Virus record (IMG/VR): IMGVR_UViG_3300025085_002003
Coordinates: 1 to 46,348 of that record
DNA from: a virus
Direction: 5' to 3' (one strand)
Length of the DNA stretch: 46,348 nucleotides
In this document: piece after piece, positions 15,228-22,496 of the stretch
Position numbering within the stretch: position 1 is the first letter of the stretch
Layout of the letters: each line of letters opens with the position of its first letter
Position numbers and translations under genes: made by a program
Notes under the pieces: model-generated
Seen by the model: only the letters and a program-made list of their open reading frames with translations
Databases searched by the model: none
Told to the model about the DNA's origin: nothing

Positions 15228-15584
15228 ATGATGAACGACCCAGACTTTGATAAGTTAATGGATGAAATATTTCCGATGAGTATTCCAACAGAATACGTAG
15301 AAAAAATACTAGTAACGTTAGCAAGTGGTCAAGAGATTGAAATGTCAGGTGATGAATTATTACATCCTCTGCCACTTGCTGATGACTTAAACTGGGAAAA
15401 ACTTGTACATAGATTCGACAAGATTGCTGATGTTCAAGTAAAGATAAATGTTTCAAAGATTAAAGATGATGTTGCTACTAATGTAAAGTCCATTTTAGGC
15501 GCCCATTTTGAGAGTGACGACATAGATACTGGAACAATTGATGGCGAAATAGAAGGCAAGGATACATTGACTGGCAATGATTAA
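15228..15584 (+). CDS. Hypothetical acidic phage protein (118 aa)
   Basis: An acidic protein beginning MMNDPDFDKLMDEIFPM, with a central ASGQEIEMSGDELLHPLPLA segment and an acidic C-terminus. AGAGGAA precedes two adjacent ATG codons; the first is used here. It overlaps DHFR by 8 nt and so is probably co-translated with it. No enzyme motif is visible. Its place between the AT-hook-like protein and DHFR suggests a role in replication or virion assembly, which is a guess. Confidence 0.6.
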   Translation: MMNDPDFDKLMDEIFPMSIPTEYVEKILVTLASGQEIEMSGDELLHPLPLADDLNWEKLVHRFDKIADVQVKINVSKIKDDVATNVKSILGAHFESDDIDTGTIDGEIEGKDTLTGND

Positions 15585-16140
15585 CATGATACTGGCTGCC
15601 GATGAGATTGGCGGTATCGGATTCAAAAACGGCCTACCCTGGCCAAAACTCAAAGAAGATTTAAACTGGTTTAGACAATTGACTGAAGAAAATGTAATAG
15701 TCATGGGTTCTACAACTTGGAAAAGTCTTGGTGTTCATGCACCATTAAAGCATAGACATAACTATGTAATCAGTTCTGCTCACAACAAAGACGATTTTCC
15801 TGGTTGTTTTGCTACTCGAAATCCAAAGATAGATTCGATAGAAGTAATTCTCAAAGCATTAGATTTTGCATATCCAGAACAAGATATATTTGTTATTGGT
15901 GGTAAAACTTTGTATGATGAAGCATATCAATATTGTGATGCTATATTTTTAACTAGAGTACACGACAAATATCTCTCAGATACTAAAGTTAATATAGAAA
16001 AATACACTGATGATTTTGTATTACTCAATCAAATGTATAGTCAAGGCAATCAGCATACTCCAGATATAACGTTTGAAACTTATTTAAGAGCGGGTGGAGA
16101 AAGTGATGAAAACGAATGGGATGATGACATACCATTCTAA
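15577..16140 (+). CDS. folA: Dihydrofolate reductase
   Basis: DHFR reduces dihydrofolate to tetrahydrofolate with NADPH for thymidylate synthesis. The family features are present: MINMILAADEIGGIGFKNGLP at the N-terminus, the proton-donor acid in LKEDLNWFR (Asp28), the cofactor-binding VIVMGSTTWKSLG, and IFVIGGKTLYDEA near the C-terminus. At 187 residues it is slightly longer than the bacterial norm because of an acidic tail. The start at 15577 is preferred over an internal ATG at 15586, as it restores the first beta strand. The partner ThyX is on the other strand at 34998. Confidence 0.93.
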   Translation: MINMILAADEIGGIGFKNGLPWPKLKEDLNWFRQLTEENVIVMGSTTWKSLGVHAPLKHRHNYVISSAHNKDDFPGCFATRNPKIDSIEVILKALDFAYPEQDIFVIGGKTLYDEAYQYCDAIFLTRVHDKYLSDTKVNIEKYTDDFVLLNQMYSQGNQHTPDITFETYLRAGGESDENEWDDDIPF

Positions 16141-16141
16141 A

Positions 16142-16152
16142 TTAGATAAATA
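16142..16152 (+). promoter_or_regulatory. T4-late-type promoter box TTAGATAAATA
   Basis: An exact copy of the 11-mer seen at 2231 and 13610. It lies 45 nt upstream of the ATG at 16197, two nucleotides after the DHFR stop codon. Confidence 0.6.
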
Positions 16153-16196
16153 AGTATAGTAATTACTATAAACTTAAAACACCGGAGTTAAATATT

Positions 16197-16508
16197 ATGA
16201 TAAAAGAAACTACTATTCTTACTGGAACAGCGAATATGGCCATGGAATATGATTCAGTAGACCACTTCTTTACTGAAAATGGACTTGCTGATTGGAGAGC
16301 GGCTGAACTAAAGTTGTTTACAGATGCTGGCTTTGATGTCAATGACCCTGCTAAACAGCAATGTCAACTAAGTGAAGATAAAACAAAAGTAATCATTACA
16401 GTTGCTTATGAAGACCAAGCAGAGAAAGATGCTATTATGGCTAATGCTTCTACTGGAGATGCTCCAGCAAGCCTTCATCACGAATTAAGTGAAACTCACT
16501 TATTCTAA
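16197..16508 (+). CDS. Hypothetical phage protein (103 aa)
   Basis: The last plus-strand gene. The protein has a helical centre (DHFFTENGLADWRAAELKLF) followed by a strand pattern with SEDKTKVIITVAYEDQAEKD. A CGGAG ribosome binding site and a late-type promoter box precede it. Its stop overlaps the 3' end of the convergent minus-strand gene by 9 nt. Family and function are unknown; late expression would suit a virion component. Confidence 0.65.
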   Translation: MIKETTILTGTANMAMEYDSVDHFFTENGLADWRAAELKLFTDAGFDVNDPAKQQCQLSEDKTKVIITVAYEDQAEKDAIMANASTGDAPASLHHELSETHLF

Positions 16509-17108
16509 ATCGAATTCTAATTGATTTTCAGTTCTACCGTCTTCTATAGGCGGTAGACAAAACACCATATGAAATCTTAAATGTCTACCGGCATTAATTG
16601 CGGTATGCATTTTCGTTGTGTCAACATGATACGTAATTCCCTCACGTAACCTTTCTACCTTCTCATCTATTATCATAAAACAATTTTCATTTGCTACTAA
16701 TGGTAGATGAATTCTAGGTGTTTGGTCATAATGATATGTCAGACATGTTTTCCAGTTCATCATCATATATCTACCACGAACTGCACCATATTTTTCATTA
16801 AAGATATTGATAACTTCTTCTGTATATGTTCCTTTTAGAAAATCACAAACTTCTGTAAAGTCTTTTTCTTCTAAAATAACATCACGTTTCTTTGGTTTTG
16901 AATTAGGGTCACTAGCATCGTGATTGTCCCAGTCAACCTGAAGACTAAGTGTGCCTGATAAAGGTTGCTTATCTACAGGAGTTCCAGGAATAGTTTGAAT
17001 TGACATCTGACCATTGTTAGAAATAAGAAACTGGTCAACGTTCAAATCATACATCTCCTTTCGAAGTCTATCGTAATCAATGTCTATGTTTATTTCAGTA
17101 ACGTTCAT
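16500..17108 (-). CDS. Aspartyl/asparaginyl beta-hydroxylase-like 2OG-Fe(II) oxygenase
   Basis: The C-terminal half matches the Asp/Asn beta-hydroxylase fold. It has PRIHLPLVANENC (Arg132, His134) and, 40 residues on, INAGRHLRFHMVFC (Arg175, His180), which supply the iron and 2-oxoglutarate ligands of this double-stranded beta-helix family. At 202 residues it is a single-domain protein. Such enzymes hydroxylate protein side chains or small molecules. It is the last gene of the minus-strand block, 4 nt after the PLP enzyme, with an AAGGA ribosome binding site. It ends by overlapping the convergent plus-strand gene by 9 nt. Target unknown. Confidence 0.75.
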   Translation of the reverse strand: MNVTEINIDIDYDRLRKEMYDLNVDQFLISNNGQMSIQTIPGTPVDKQPLSGTLSLQVDWDNHDASDPNSKPKKRDVILEEKDFTEVCDFLKGTYTEEVINIFNEKYGAVRGRYMMMNWKTCLTYHYDQTPRIHLPLVANENCFMIIDEKVERLREGITYHVDTTKMHTAINAGRHLRFHMVFCLPPIEDGRTENQLEFDLE

Positions 17109-17112
17109 ATCT

Positions 17113-17961
17113 TTATTCCTTATCTAACTCTGCTTGTATGCCAGATTGTATTTCATCTGTTATACAAATCTTGTTTCCATTCTCATTAAGGACCCACATC
17201 CATATTTCTAATGCTGTATATCCTGGATGGTTATTTACATATTGTTCTTGTATCATCTTTGCTGGTGCAGTCACATATAATGGTCCAAACTTTGGTAAGA
17301 TTGCATTTGCAACTGTTACTGCATTGATATTATAGTAGTTGTAGTTCATTAGTTTACTTATAGGAATAGTTAAACTTGGTGCTAAATCATTACCAAAAAT
17401 TATTCCCGCTCTTATTCCACCTAGTAGAAAAGTTTTACTAAGACTGAAAGCAACACAATCAATCTCTGGTTCGTAGACTGACATCGTTTCTAAAGACGTT
17501 CCATAGAACGCACAGTCTAAGAATATCTTACTATTTGTTTGTTCGCACTTCGTTTTTAGTTCTGAAAACCAAGTTGAAATACTACCAGAATGATTGGGTT
17601 GACTGACGATGATGTAACTATTTTCTTCTATCGTGTCTAGGTCCGTATGGTGGATACACTCAGAGGTATATGGAGACAATAATGTATTATAAAACTTATA
17701 ATCATCTTCAAAGTAATAAAACTTATTAACAGTCTTTGACCTATAAGCAACTTGATTGACTATTGCATCGTGTATTCCATTTGATACAGCCCATTGAGAG
17801 AACTCATTTGTTCCACGGAAACGAGATGTCCAGTTAATCCAATTAGAATAGTAATCATCTAATTCATCTGCTGAACCTTTGTTCTTTATGTGTAAACTGT
17901 CCAATACTTTTCGAACTTGTGTTGGACAAAAACTATGAACTGCTTCTTCTGGTGATTTCAT
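17113..17961 (-). CDS. Divergent PLP-dependent (fold type I) aminotransferase-like protein
   Basis: The core PLP motifs are visible: the cofactor-binding Asp149 in FLDCAFYGTS and the Schiff-base Lys166 in FSLSKTFLLGGIRAG. The protein is 282 residues from the chosen start, shorter than the 350-400 of typical aminotransferases, so it is a reduced or divergent member. A longer ORF reaches 18027, but the ATG at 17961 overlaps the stop of a small upstream ORF as ATGA, which favours this start. A second PLP protein of similar size lies at 31126. Possible roles are transamination of a sugar or amino acid precursor. Substrate unknown. Confidence 0.7.
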   Translation of the reverse strand: MKSPEEAVHSFCPTQVRKVLDSLHIKNKGSADELDDYYSNWINWTSRFRGTNEFSQWAVSNGIHDAIVNQVAYRSKTVNKFYYFEDDYKFYNTLLSPYTSECIHHTDLDTIEENSYIIVSQPNHSGSISTWFSELKTKCEQTNSKIFLDCAFYGTSLETMSVYEPEIDCVAFSLSKTFLLGGIRAGIIFGNDLAPSLTIPISKLMNYNYYNINAVTVANAILPKFGPLYVTAPAKMIQEQYVNNHPGYTALEIWMWVLNENGNKICITDEIQSGIQAELDKE

Positions 17962-18062
17962 TTCTTTTCTTTCAATACTAGCATTGTTAATAATATACCT
18001 ACGGACAATCCTACTGCAAACCCACAAAGAGTGTACATCATAATGAACAACTTAATAGTCAC
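17958..18062 (-). CDS. Small membrane protein (34 aa), GTG start
   Basis: A short ORF linked at both ends: its GTG overlaps the bL33 stop (GTGA) and its TGA overlaps the ATG of the PLP gene (ATGA). It encodes one hydrophobic span ([20 protein letters not shown]...) followed by a basic KEKK tail, like a one-pass membrane peptide. The double overlap in a compact operon supports translation. No family is recognised. Confidence 0.5.
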   Translation of the reverse strand: MTIKLFIMMYTLCGFAVGLSVGILLTMLVLKEKK

Positions 18063-18214
18063 TTCTTAATTTTCTGTTCAGTATACTTACAATGTTTACG
18101 AATATATGGGTCATACATATTCAACGTCATCTTTTCTGGATGTAGTCTTTTATTTTTATGTCTTGTATAAAAATGTGCTGACTCTGTTGATTGCATTCTT
18201 ATTTTTTCTCGCAT
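18059..18214 (-). CDS. rpmG: Ribosomal protein bL33 (phage-encoded)
   Basis: A 51-residue ORF beginning [10 protein letters not shown] and containing [16 protein letters not shown], then [19 protein letters not shown]. This follows the whole length of bacterial bL33 (REKI, HFYTT.KNKR..PEK, K.DP..R.H..Y.E.KIK), so it is a complete homologue and not a fragment. The CxxC zinc pairs of some bL33 forms are absent. An AGAAGGA ribosome binding site lies 5-10 nt before the ATG. Phage-encoded ribosomal proteins are known (bS21 and bL12 are the common ones), and they are thought to enter host ribosomes. The HFYT/KNKR form is closer to beta/gammaproteobacterial than alphaproteobacterial bL33 as I recall them. 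Confidence 0.88.
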   Translation of the reverse strand: MREKIRMQSTESAHFYTRHKNKRLHPEKMTLNMYDPYIRKHCKYTEQKIKK

Positions 18215-18223
18215 AGTTTCCTT

Positions 18224-18598
18224 CTATTTCAATTTTCCACTTTCACGTAGTTCGGAGCGAATATTAGTTGCACTGATATTGTGTATCTTTTCGCCTAGAT
18301 TGTGTTCTGTGAACGTATATCCCACATCTCTGCCATAACTAATGTCTATGATGTTTGGTACTTCTACAACTACATAATCGTACTTATTTTTAAATCCTTG
18401 CTCATGTAAGTGACTGACAATACTACTTTTGACACTTTCTATATCAAATGGATTGTCATCTATACCACTTACGTCACGTATCATAATACATACTTGTCTT
18501 GTCTTTCTGTATGCTTTTTTAAACAACTCTGTGTGTCCGTCATGCCAAGGTTGCCATCTACCCAACAATTGTACTGTTGGTTTTTTCCAATCGAACAT
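18224..18598 (-). CDS. Cytidylyltransferase-like nucleotidyltransferase (HxGH superfamily)
   Basis: A 124-residue single-domain nucleotidyltransferase. The nucleotide-binding motif appears as LGRWQPWHDGHTELFKKA (WHDGH replacing HxGH), and the second motif as NISATNIRSEL (ISxTxxR type). This superfamily includes NMN adenylyltransferase, glycerol-phosphate and sugar-phosphate nucleotidyltransferases. Here it could make a nucleotide-activated precursor or act in NAD salvage. It lies upstream of bL33 and downstream of a coiled-coil peptide. The superfamily is clear; the substrate is not. Confidence 0.8.
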   Translation of the reverse strand: MFDWKKPTVQLLGRWQPWHDGHTELFKKAYRKTRQVCIMIRDVSGIDDNPFDIESVKSSIVSHLHEQGFKNKYDYVVVEVPNIIDISYGRDVGYTFTEHNLGEKIHNISATNIRSELRESGKLK

Positions 18599-18615
18599 TT
18601 TTCTTTCTTTCTCTC

Positions 18616-18729
18616 TTATCTTCTACGAATAGCATCATGGAATTTAACCATTTTTTCTAATGCTTCTATTCGTTTGGTTAATTGTTTAATTTCCTCTAAC
18701 AATTCTTCAATAGTTCTCTCAACATTCAT
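18616..18729 (-). CDS. Small coiled-coil protein (37 aa)
   Basis: A short ORF between the Lys-rich protein and the nucleotidyltransferase. It encodes heptad-patterned sequence (ERTIEELLEEIKQLTKRIEA, then LEKMVKFHD) ending in RRR, as expected for a short coiled coil. It fills an otherwise empty 134-nt gap, and its stop is 17 nt before the next ATG. Function unknown; it may be an oligomerisation partner for a neighbouring protein. Confidence 0.5.
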   Translation of the reverse strand: MNVERTIEELLEEIKQLTKRIEALEKMVKFHDAIRRR

Positions 18730-18732
18730 ATT

Positions 18733-18987
18733 TTATTTTTTAGTTGTCAATTTCTTCTTCTTTTCAGTCTTTGCATTCTTAGGAGCCTTGGGTTGCACCT
18801 CCTTAATAGGCTTCTTTTTAACTGGCTTCTCAGCCGTGATTGCTTTTTCTATACTCTTATTTATTTTTTTACCTTTACCGCTTAGGTATTTCGGCGCTTC
18901 TTTATCACCTTTATATGTAGCCGGGTCTACTCCTTTGCCAAAGAATAGTTCTGTTAAAGTTGGCCACTCACTTATTGGTTTCCACAT
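18733..18987 (-). CDS. Lys-rich small protein (84 aa)
   Basis: The N-terminal half (MWKPISEWPTLTELFFGKG) looks folded; the C-terminal half is Lys/Pro/Ala-rich with KPVKKKP and KTEKKKK runs and is probably disordered and nucleic-acid-binding. An AGGAG ribosome binding site precedes the ATG, 11 nt after the radical SAM stop. It could be a DNA/RNA-binding accessory protein. I considered a modified-peptide precursor for the local radical SAM enzymes, but there is no recognisable leader/core layout. Confidence 0.6.
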   Translation of the reverse strand: MWKPISEWPTLTELFFGKGVDPATYKGDKEAPKYLSGKGKKINKSIEKAITAEKPVKKKPIKEVQPKAPKNAKTEKKKKLTTKK

Positions 18988-18998
18988 TTCATTTCTCC

Positions 18999-20162
18999 TT
19001 ATTTAAATGATATATCACCTGGATAAATTGGAACTGTTGCTCCAGGTTTTCGTTTTGGTATTTTACTATCTGCACTACTAACGCAACTCTCACTAATACA
19101 AACTTTAGGGGCATCAAATAACTTGAACCCACTCTCTACATACCCAAGTGGCTCATCCGCACAACTGTACGAACGTTTGATACTACCATCTGGCTCTCTA
19201 ATAATGATACCTTTGAACCCACTCGTACATTCCCATCCTTTAAACTTATTAAAGTTAAAAGCATTGAAACGTTCTGCCTGGTCCATGTACCATTTCTTTC
19301 CTTTACTGTCTTGAAATTCTACTTGCATTTGGTGTGGCACTGACTTGTCATCACCATTTATCGCATCCATTTTCCACATACTACCTGATTTAGGTTTTGG
19401 TCTTACTACTTTTATGCCAGTTTCTTTCTGTAATTCTCTGGTATAATCACGTTGTGGCATGCCATTACGCATTGTCTTTAATTGTTCATCTGTATAACCA
19501 TGTACTACGAAAGATGCAGTTGGGTCACTCTGAGGTTTTAATGTAACATTTATGCCACGATTGTGAAAGTATAATGCTCTTTCCCAGTCCCGGTCAAACC
19601 ATTCAGGAACAAGAACCATGTTGATTGTTACATGTACATCATGTTCCATACAGTACAATAACTTATCAGCAAACTCCTCTTCTTTCGCATACTCGCTGTG
19701 AAAAGATGCTGTAATACTTGCACGGTGCATTTTTGCAACAGTTTCGCAGTATGTTTTATGCCACTTCATATTACGTGACATATTAGTTGTCATATGAACA
19801 GAAGTATAATTAGTATTATCCACATCTCCAGCGAGGTGATTGAGGATGTCCAAATAGCCAGGATGAAAAGTAGGTTCACCGCCAGATAAAGAAAAGTGAA
19901 AAGAGTTAAATCCATTTTGTCTTGCTTGCCTTTTTATTTCGTCTATCGTTGCTAGACATAGTTCAGTTGGTCTGTGGTCTTTACGGTCACTTCTAGCATA
20001 CGGCCAACAATAAGAACACTTATAGTTACAGAATCTTCCCAGTAACCAACTCACTGAGAACAAATCTCTGTATAAAAGAGTTCGTTGTCCTACACTAACG
20101 AGGTCATCAAAGGGTATCTTTGTGAAGTCGTATTGTGACCAATATAAATCGTCTTTATTCAT
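18999..20162 (-). CDS. Radical SAM protein with C-terminal Cys cluster (387 aa)
   Basis: The radical SAM CxxxCxxC is Cys45-Cys49-Cys52 (GRFCNYKCSYCWPYARS), and the SAM-binding GGEP follows in FSLSGGEPTFHPGY. The C-terminal part has further cysteines (GWECTSGF, SYSCADEP, VCISESC) that could hold an auxiliary Fe-S cluster, as in SPASM/twitch enzymes. Its closest relatives in the window by architecture are the proteins at 29203 and 32079. It overlaps the upstream zinc-finger-like gene by 4 nt (ATGA). Substrate unknown. Confidence 0.85.
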   Translation of the reverse strand: MNKDDLYWSQYDFTKIPFDDLVSVGQRTLLYRDLFSVSWLLGRFCNYKCSYCWPYARSDRKDHRPTELCLATIDEIKRQARQNGFNSFHFSLSGGEPTFHPGYLDILNHLAGDVDNTNYTSVHMTTNMSRNMKWHKTYCETVAKMHRASITASFHSEYAKEEEFADKLLYCMEHDVHVTINMVLVPEWFDRDWERALYFHNRGINVTLKPQSDPTASFVVHGYTDEQLKTMRNGMPQRDYTRELQKETGIKVVRPKPKSGSMWKMDAINGDDKSVPHQMQVEFQDSKGKKWYMDQAERFNAFNFNKFKGWECTSGFKGIIIREPDGSIKRSYSCADEPLGYVESGFKLFDAPKVCISESCVSSADSKIPKRKPGATVPIYPGDISFK

Positions 20163-20515
20163 TTATGGCTCATCCCACATGGCTCATCAAATGTAAAATT
20201 AAAGAACCGTTGTTTTTTATTATACTTGTTTATAACTGTTTCGTAATCTATGCCGACTGCATCAAGGATAGTTTTGATATCTTCTGATTCATCTTCATTT
20301 AAGTCTTCTCTTATTTGGTCTTTGACATCTTGTGAAATCATATCGTAGATACTACCGTAACACCATTCACAGAACGTAACTGGTGTAACACCAAAGTGTC
20401 CTTGTACTCCGCCACATGATTCATCGTATTCATTACCACAGATACTACAACTATCTGACGGGTTAAATATTAAAGTATCATTGTCCTGTATAGTCTTTAA
20501 CTTCATCTTTTTCAT
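20159..20515 (-). CDS. Zinc-ribbon-like small protein (118 aa)
   Basis: The N-terminal 60 residues contain four CxxC-type cysteines (CSICGNEYDESC and FCEWCYGS) with a conserved-looking GGVQGHFGVTPV between them, as in a treble-clef or zinc-ribbon domain. The C-terminal half is acidic and helical. It is translationally coupled to the radical SAM gene at 18999 and may bind its substrate or RNA. No named family is recognised. Confidence 0.65.
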   Translation of the reverse strand: MKKMKLKTIQDNDTLIFNPSDSCSICGNEYDESCGGVQGHFGVTPVTFCEWCYGSIYDMISQDVKDQIREDLNEDESEDIKTILDAVGIDYETVINKYNKKQRFFNFTFDEPCGMSHK

Positions 20516-20651
20516 TTTGTCTCCTGTTGCGTTCTACAATATATCTATACCATTTCATTAACCACATTACTCTTTGAGGATAATGGTCTGGATTAGGTAT
20601 GTTATCTTCACCAAAATAATCTATAAATCCTTGTATTTCTTCGTCACTCAT
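20478..20651 (-). CDS. Small hypothetical protein (57 aa)
   Basis: A 57-residue ORF whose start overlaps the end of the upstream gene by 8 nt and whose 3' end overlaps the zinc-ribbon gene by 38 nt. The N-terminus is acidic (MSDEEIQGFIDYFGEDNIPN) and the centre is aromatic and basic (RVMWLMKWYRYIVERNRR). It fills an otherwise empty gap of about 130 nt. It looks like the short conserved peptides of T4-like phages; function unknown. Confidence 0.5.
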   Translation of the reverse strand: MSDEEIQGFIDYFGEDNIPNPDHYPQRVMWLMKWYRYIVERNRRQNEKDEVKDYTGQ

Positions 20652-21768
20652 AATGGAATCCTATTTGTTTATAAAATTCAATATTATTATTACACCAATC
20701 TTTCGTACTATTTGTAAACATAGATTTAGTTATATCTAAGTTGACATTTTTACTAAATGATTCTAGAATCTTTCCATTTATAACATCATCCATGGTATAG
20801 GTGTTTTCTCCGAATCCGTATGTTTGAAATTGATTATTGAATTCACTGTGCCACTCATAGTCATATTTGTGTTCTTTATAAAAATTGTTAGCATTATTTT
20901 TCATATTCATTTCGTGCGTGGTATACCGTATCTCATATTTATTATAATATTGTTCTAACAACAATAGAGTTATAGTGTGAGAAAATAACATCACACCATC
21001 ATCTAATTTATTATGATTATCCAATATTTTGATTACTAAATCGTTAGCCCCATTGTTTGTTATAGCATTGTTCTCTGCACTTATCTCCAGTTTTTCAAAG
21101 AGACTTTTGAAAAGAAACCACCGATAATCTTCAATTCCATCATCTCTTATTCTACCAAATTCTTCATTAATATAAGATATCTTATCTTCTCTAGTATATA
21201 GTGGTAACATGTTTGTCTTTAATATTTGAGCAATGTAAGTATACTCACACCATTGCTGTGACCCAGGTATTAGTGATATTTTAACTGAATCTTCAAACAA
21301 TGCCAAGCATTTATCCACCAGATGCATCCGCACGATAGCATGTTCTTTTATCATATCAAAATGATATATGTTCGATAAGCAATAGTGTATAGTGCCTCCA
21401 TAATTTGTGCTAGAAAAATACTTTAATAATTCTCTTGCTAGGTCATTAAAATTTTCTATATCGAGGTCTTCATAACCTGATGTGAAGAAATTATTAAATA
21501 AATGGTCTATTGAGAAGTGCCTATTATTTATTGCATTGTGTCCTCCCCATTTTTCAGGTTCTAAAGACGTAGAATAAAAAGATTCTTGCATAGTGTTAAC
21601 TATATATTCTCCACCACATCCACCCACATATGAAAAGAATACAAGTCGTTTAGAAACCCGTTTCAACCAATCTTCTAACCAATCAACTGTAATAATTATT
21701 TTGAGTTCTTGTTCAGATGGTATTTCTATAATTTTTTCACTGTCTTTTACTAACCTTCTACGACTCAT
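20644..21768 (-). CDS. Hypothetical protein, possible P-loop/sulfotransferase-like (374 aa)
   Basis: A large soluble protein with no firm family. Near residue 45 a beta-strand followed by a Gly-rich loop (LVFFSYVGGCGGEYIVNTM) resembles the phosphate-binding loop of sulfotransferase-like proteins, though the canonical GxxGxGK is absent. The rest is helical, rich in Asn, Tyr and acidic residues. The gene overlaps the radical SAM gene at 21765 by 4 nt (ATGA). It takes the position where a SPASM-coding gene occurs in the sister module at 24470, but it is not related to SPASM. A sulfotransferase role is a guess. Confidence 0.5.
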   Translation of the reverse strand: MSRRRLVKDSEKIIEIPSEQELKIIITVDWLEDWLKRVSKRLVFFSYVGGCGGEYIVNTMQESFYSTSLEPEKWGGHNAINNRHFSIDHLFNNFFTSGYEDLDIENFNDLARELLKYFSSTNYGGTIHYCLSNIYHFDMIKEHAIVRMHLVDKCLALFEDSVKISLIPGSQQWCEYTYIAQILKTNMLPLYTREDKISYINEEFGRIRDDGIEDYRWFLFKSLFEKLEISAENNAITNNGANDLVIKILDNHNKLDDGVMLFSHTITLLLLEQYYNKYEIRYTTHEMNMKNNANNFYKEHKYDYEWHSEFNNQFQTYGFGENTYTMDDVINGKILESFSKNVNLDITKSMFTNSTKDWCNNNIEFYKQIGFHYE

Positions 21769-22493
21769 AGTGGTTTATCTCTTTCTTTTACTGTTTTATA
21801 TCCTTCTGGCAATACAATCTCATCTATTTCATTATCGACATCTCTATTTCTAGTGGATTTAATAATACCAAATCTTTCAAACCCCTCACTTTCAGATAAT
21901 TTTTTAATATCATCTATCTGATGTTGATTCCATTTGAATACAATAAATTGCCAACCTGCTTTACCACCTGCTGAGATGTATGCTCTCCAATTCTTCTGTA
22001 AAGTTTTCCAATCAACGTTCTTTCTATAGAGATGATTAGTTTCTTCATCTCCATCTATTCCAAAAATAACTGTCAAACGATTATTCAATTCTTTAGATAA
22101 TTCTCCTAACTCACTCCAAAAACTTTCATTTCTAGACCCACCATTTACATGAACCCAAATGTCTTTATCTTTATTGTCCAGATGATAGAAGTACTTTATA
22201 ATCTCTATCACATCTGGATTTATTACAGGTTCATCAACATTACCACATAAAACTATTTCATCTAAGTGTTTCCATCTATCAGGTAGAAATGTTTTCTTTA
22301 TATCTTCTATTGATAGATATGAATTGTTAAGTTCGACATCATAGTCTATCGTAAATTCTTTTCGTTCTTTAGGTGTTTCATTCTGAAGTTCAATCATATA
22401 GTTTCTTTCACATTGTGAACAGAATGCATTGCAGTAGTTCGTTATTTCTAACTGCAATCGTCCTATATTACCTTCATTTAATCCTAAAGTCAT
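21765..22493 (-). CDS. Radical SAM core protein without SPASM domain (242 aa)
   Basis: CxxxCxxC is Cys21-Cys25-Cys28 (NYCNAFCSQCERN). In place of GGE it has LCGNVDEPVINPD, the CGN variant shared with the proteins at 24783 and 37256. It is a close paralogue of 24783: both have RWKHLD, NHLYRKNV, NWRAYISAGG and FNQHQ-like segments in the same order. Unlike 24783 it has no separate SPASM ORF behind it. It follows the PP-loop ATPase at 22497 by 3 nt, forming one PP-loop/radical SAM pair. Substrate unknown. Confidence 0.85.
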   Translation of the reverse strand: MTLGLNEGNIGRLQLEITNYCNAFCSQCERNYMIELQNETPKERKEFTIDYDVELNNSYLSIEDIKKTFLPDRWKHLDEIVLCGNVDEPVINPDVIEIIKYFYHLDNKDKDIWVHVNGGSRNESFWSELGELSKELNNRLTVIFGIDGDEETNHLYRKNVDWKTLQKNWRAYISAGGKAGWQFIVFKWNQHQIDDIKKLSESEGFERFGIIKSTRNRDVDNEIDEIVLPEGYKTVKERDKPL

Positions 22494-22496
22494 GTA

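Noticed and set aside
18733-18987. Lys-rich protein as a RiPP precursor for the radical SAM/SPASM proteins
   Set aside because: No leader/core boundary, repeated core or Cys/Ser/Thr-rich tail is visible, and it is separated from the SPASM genes.
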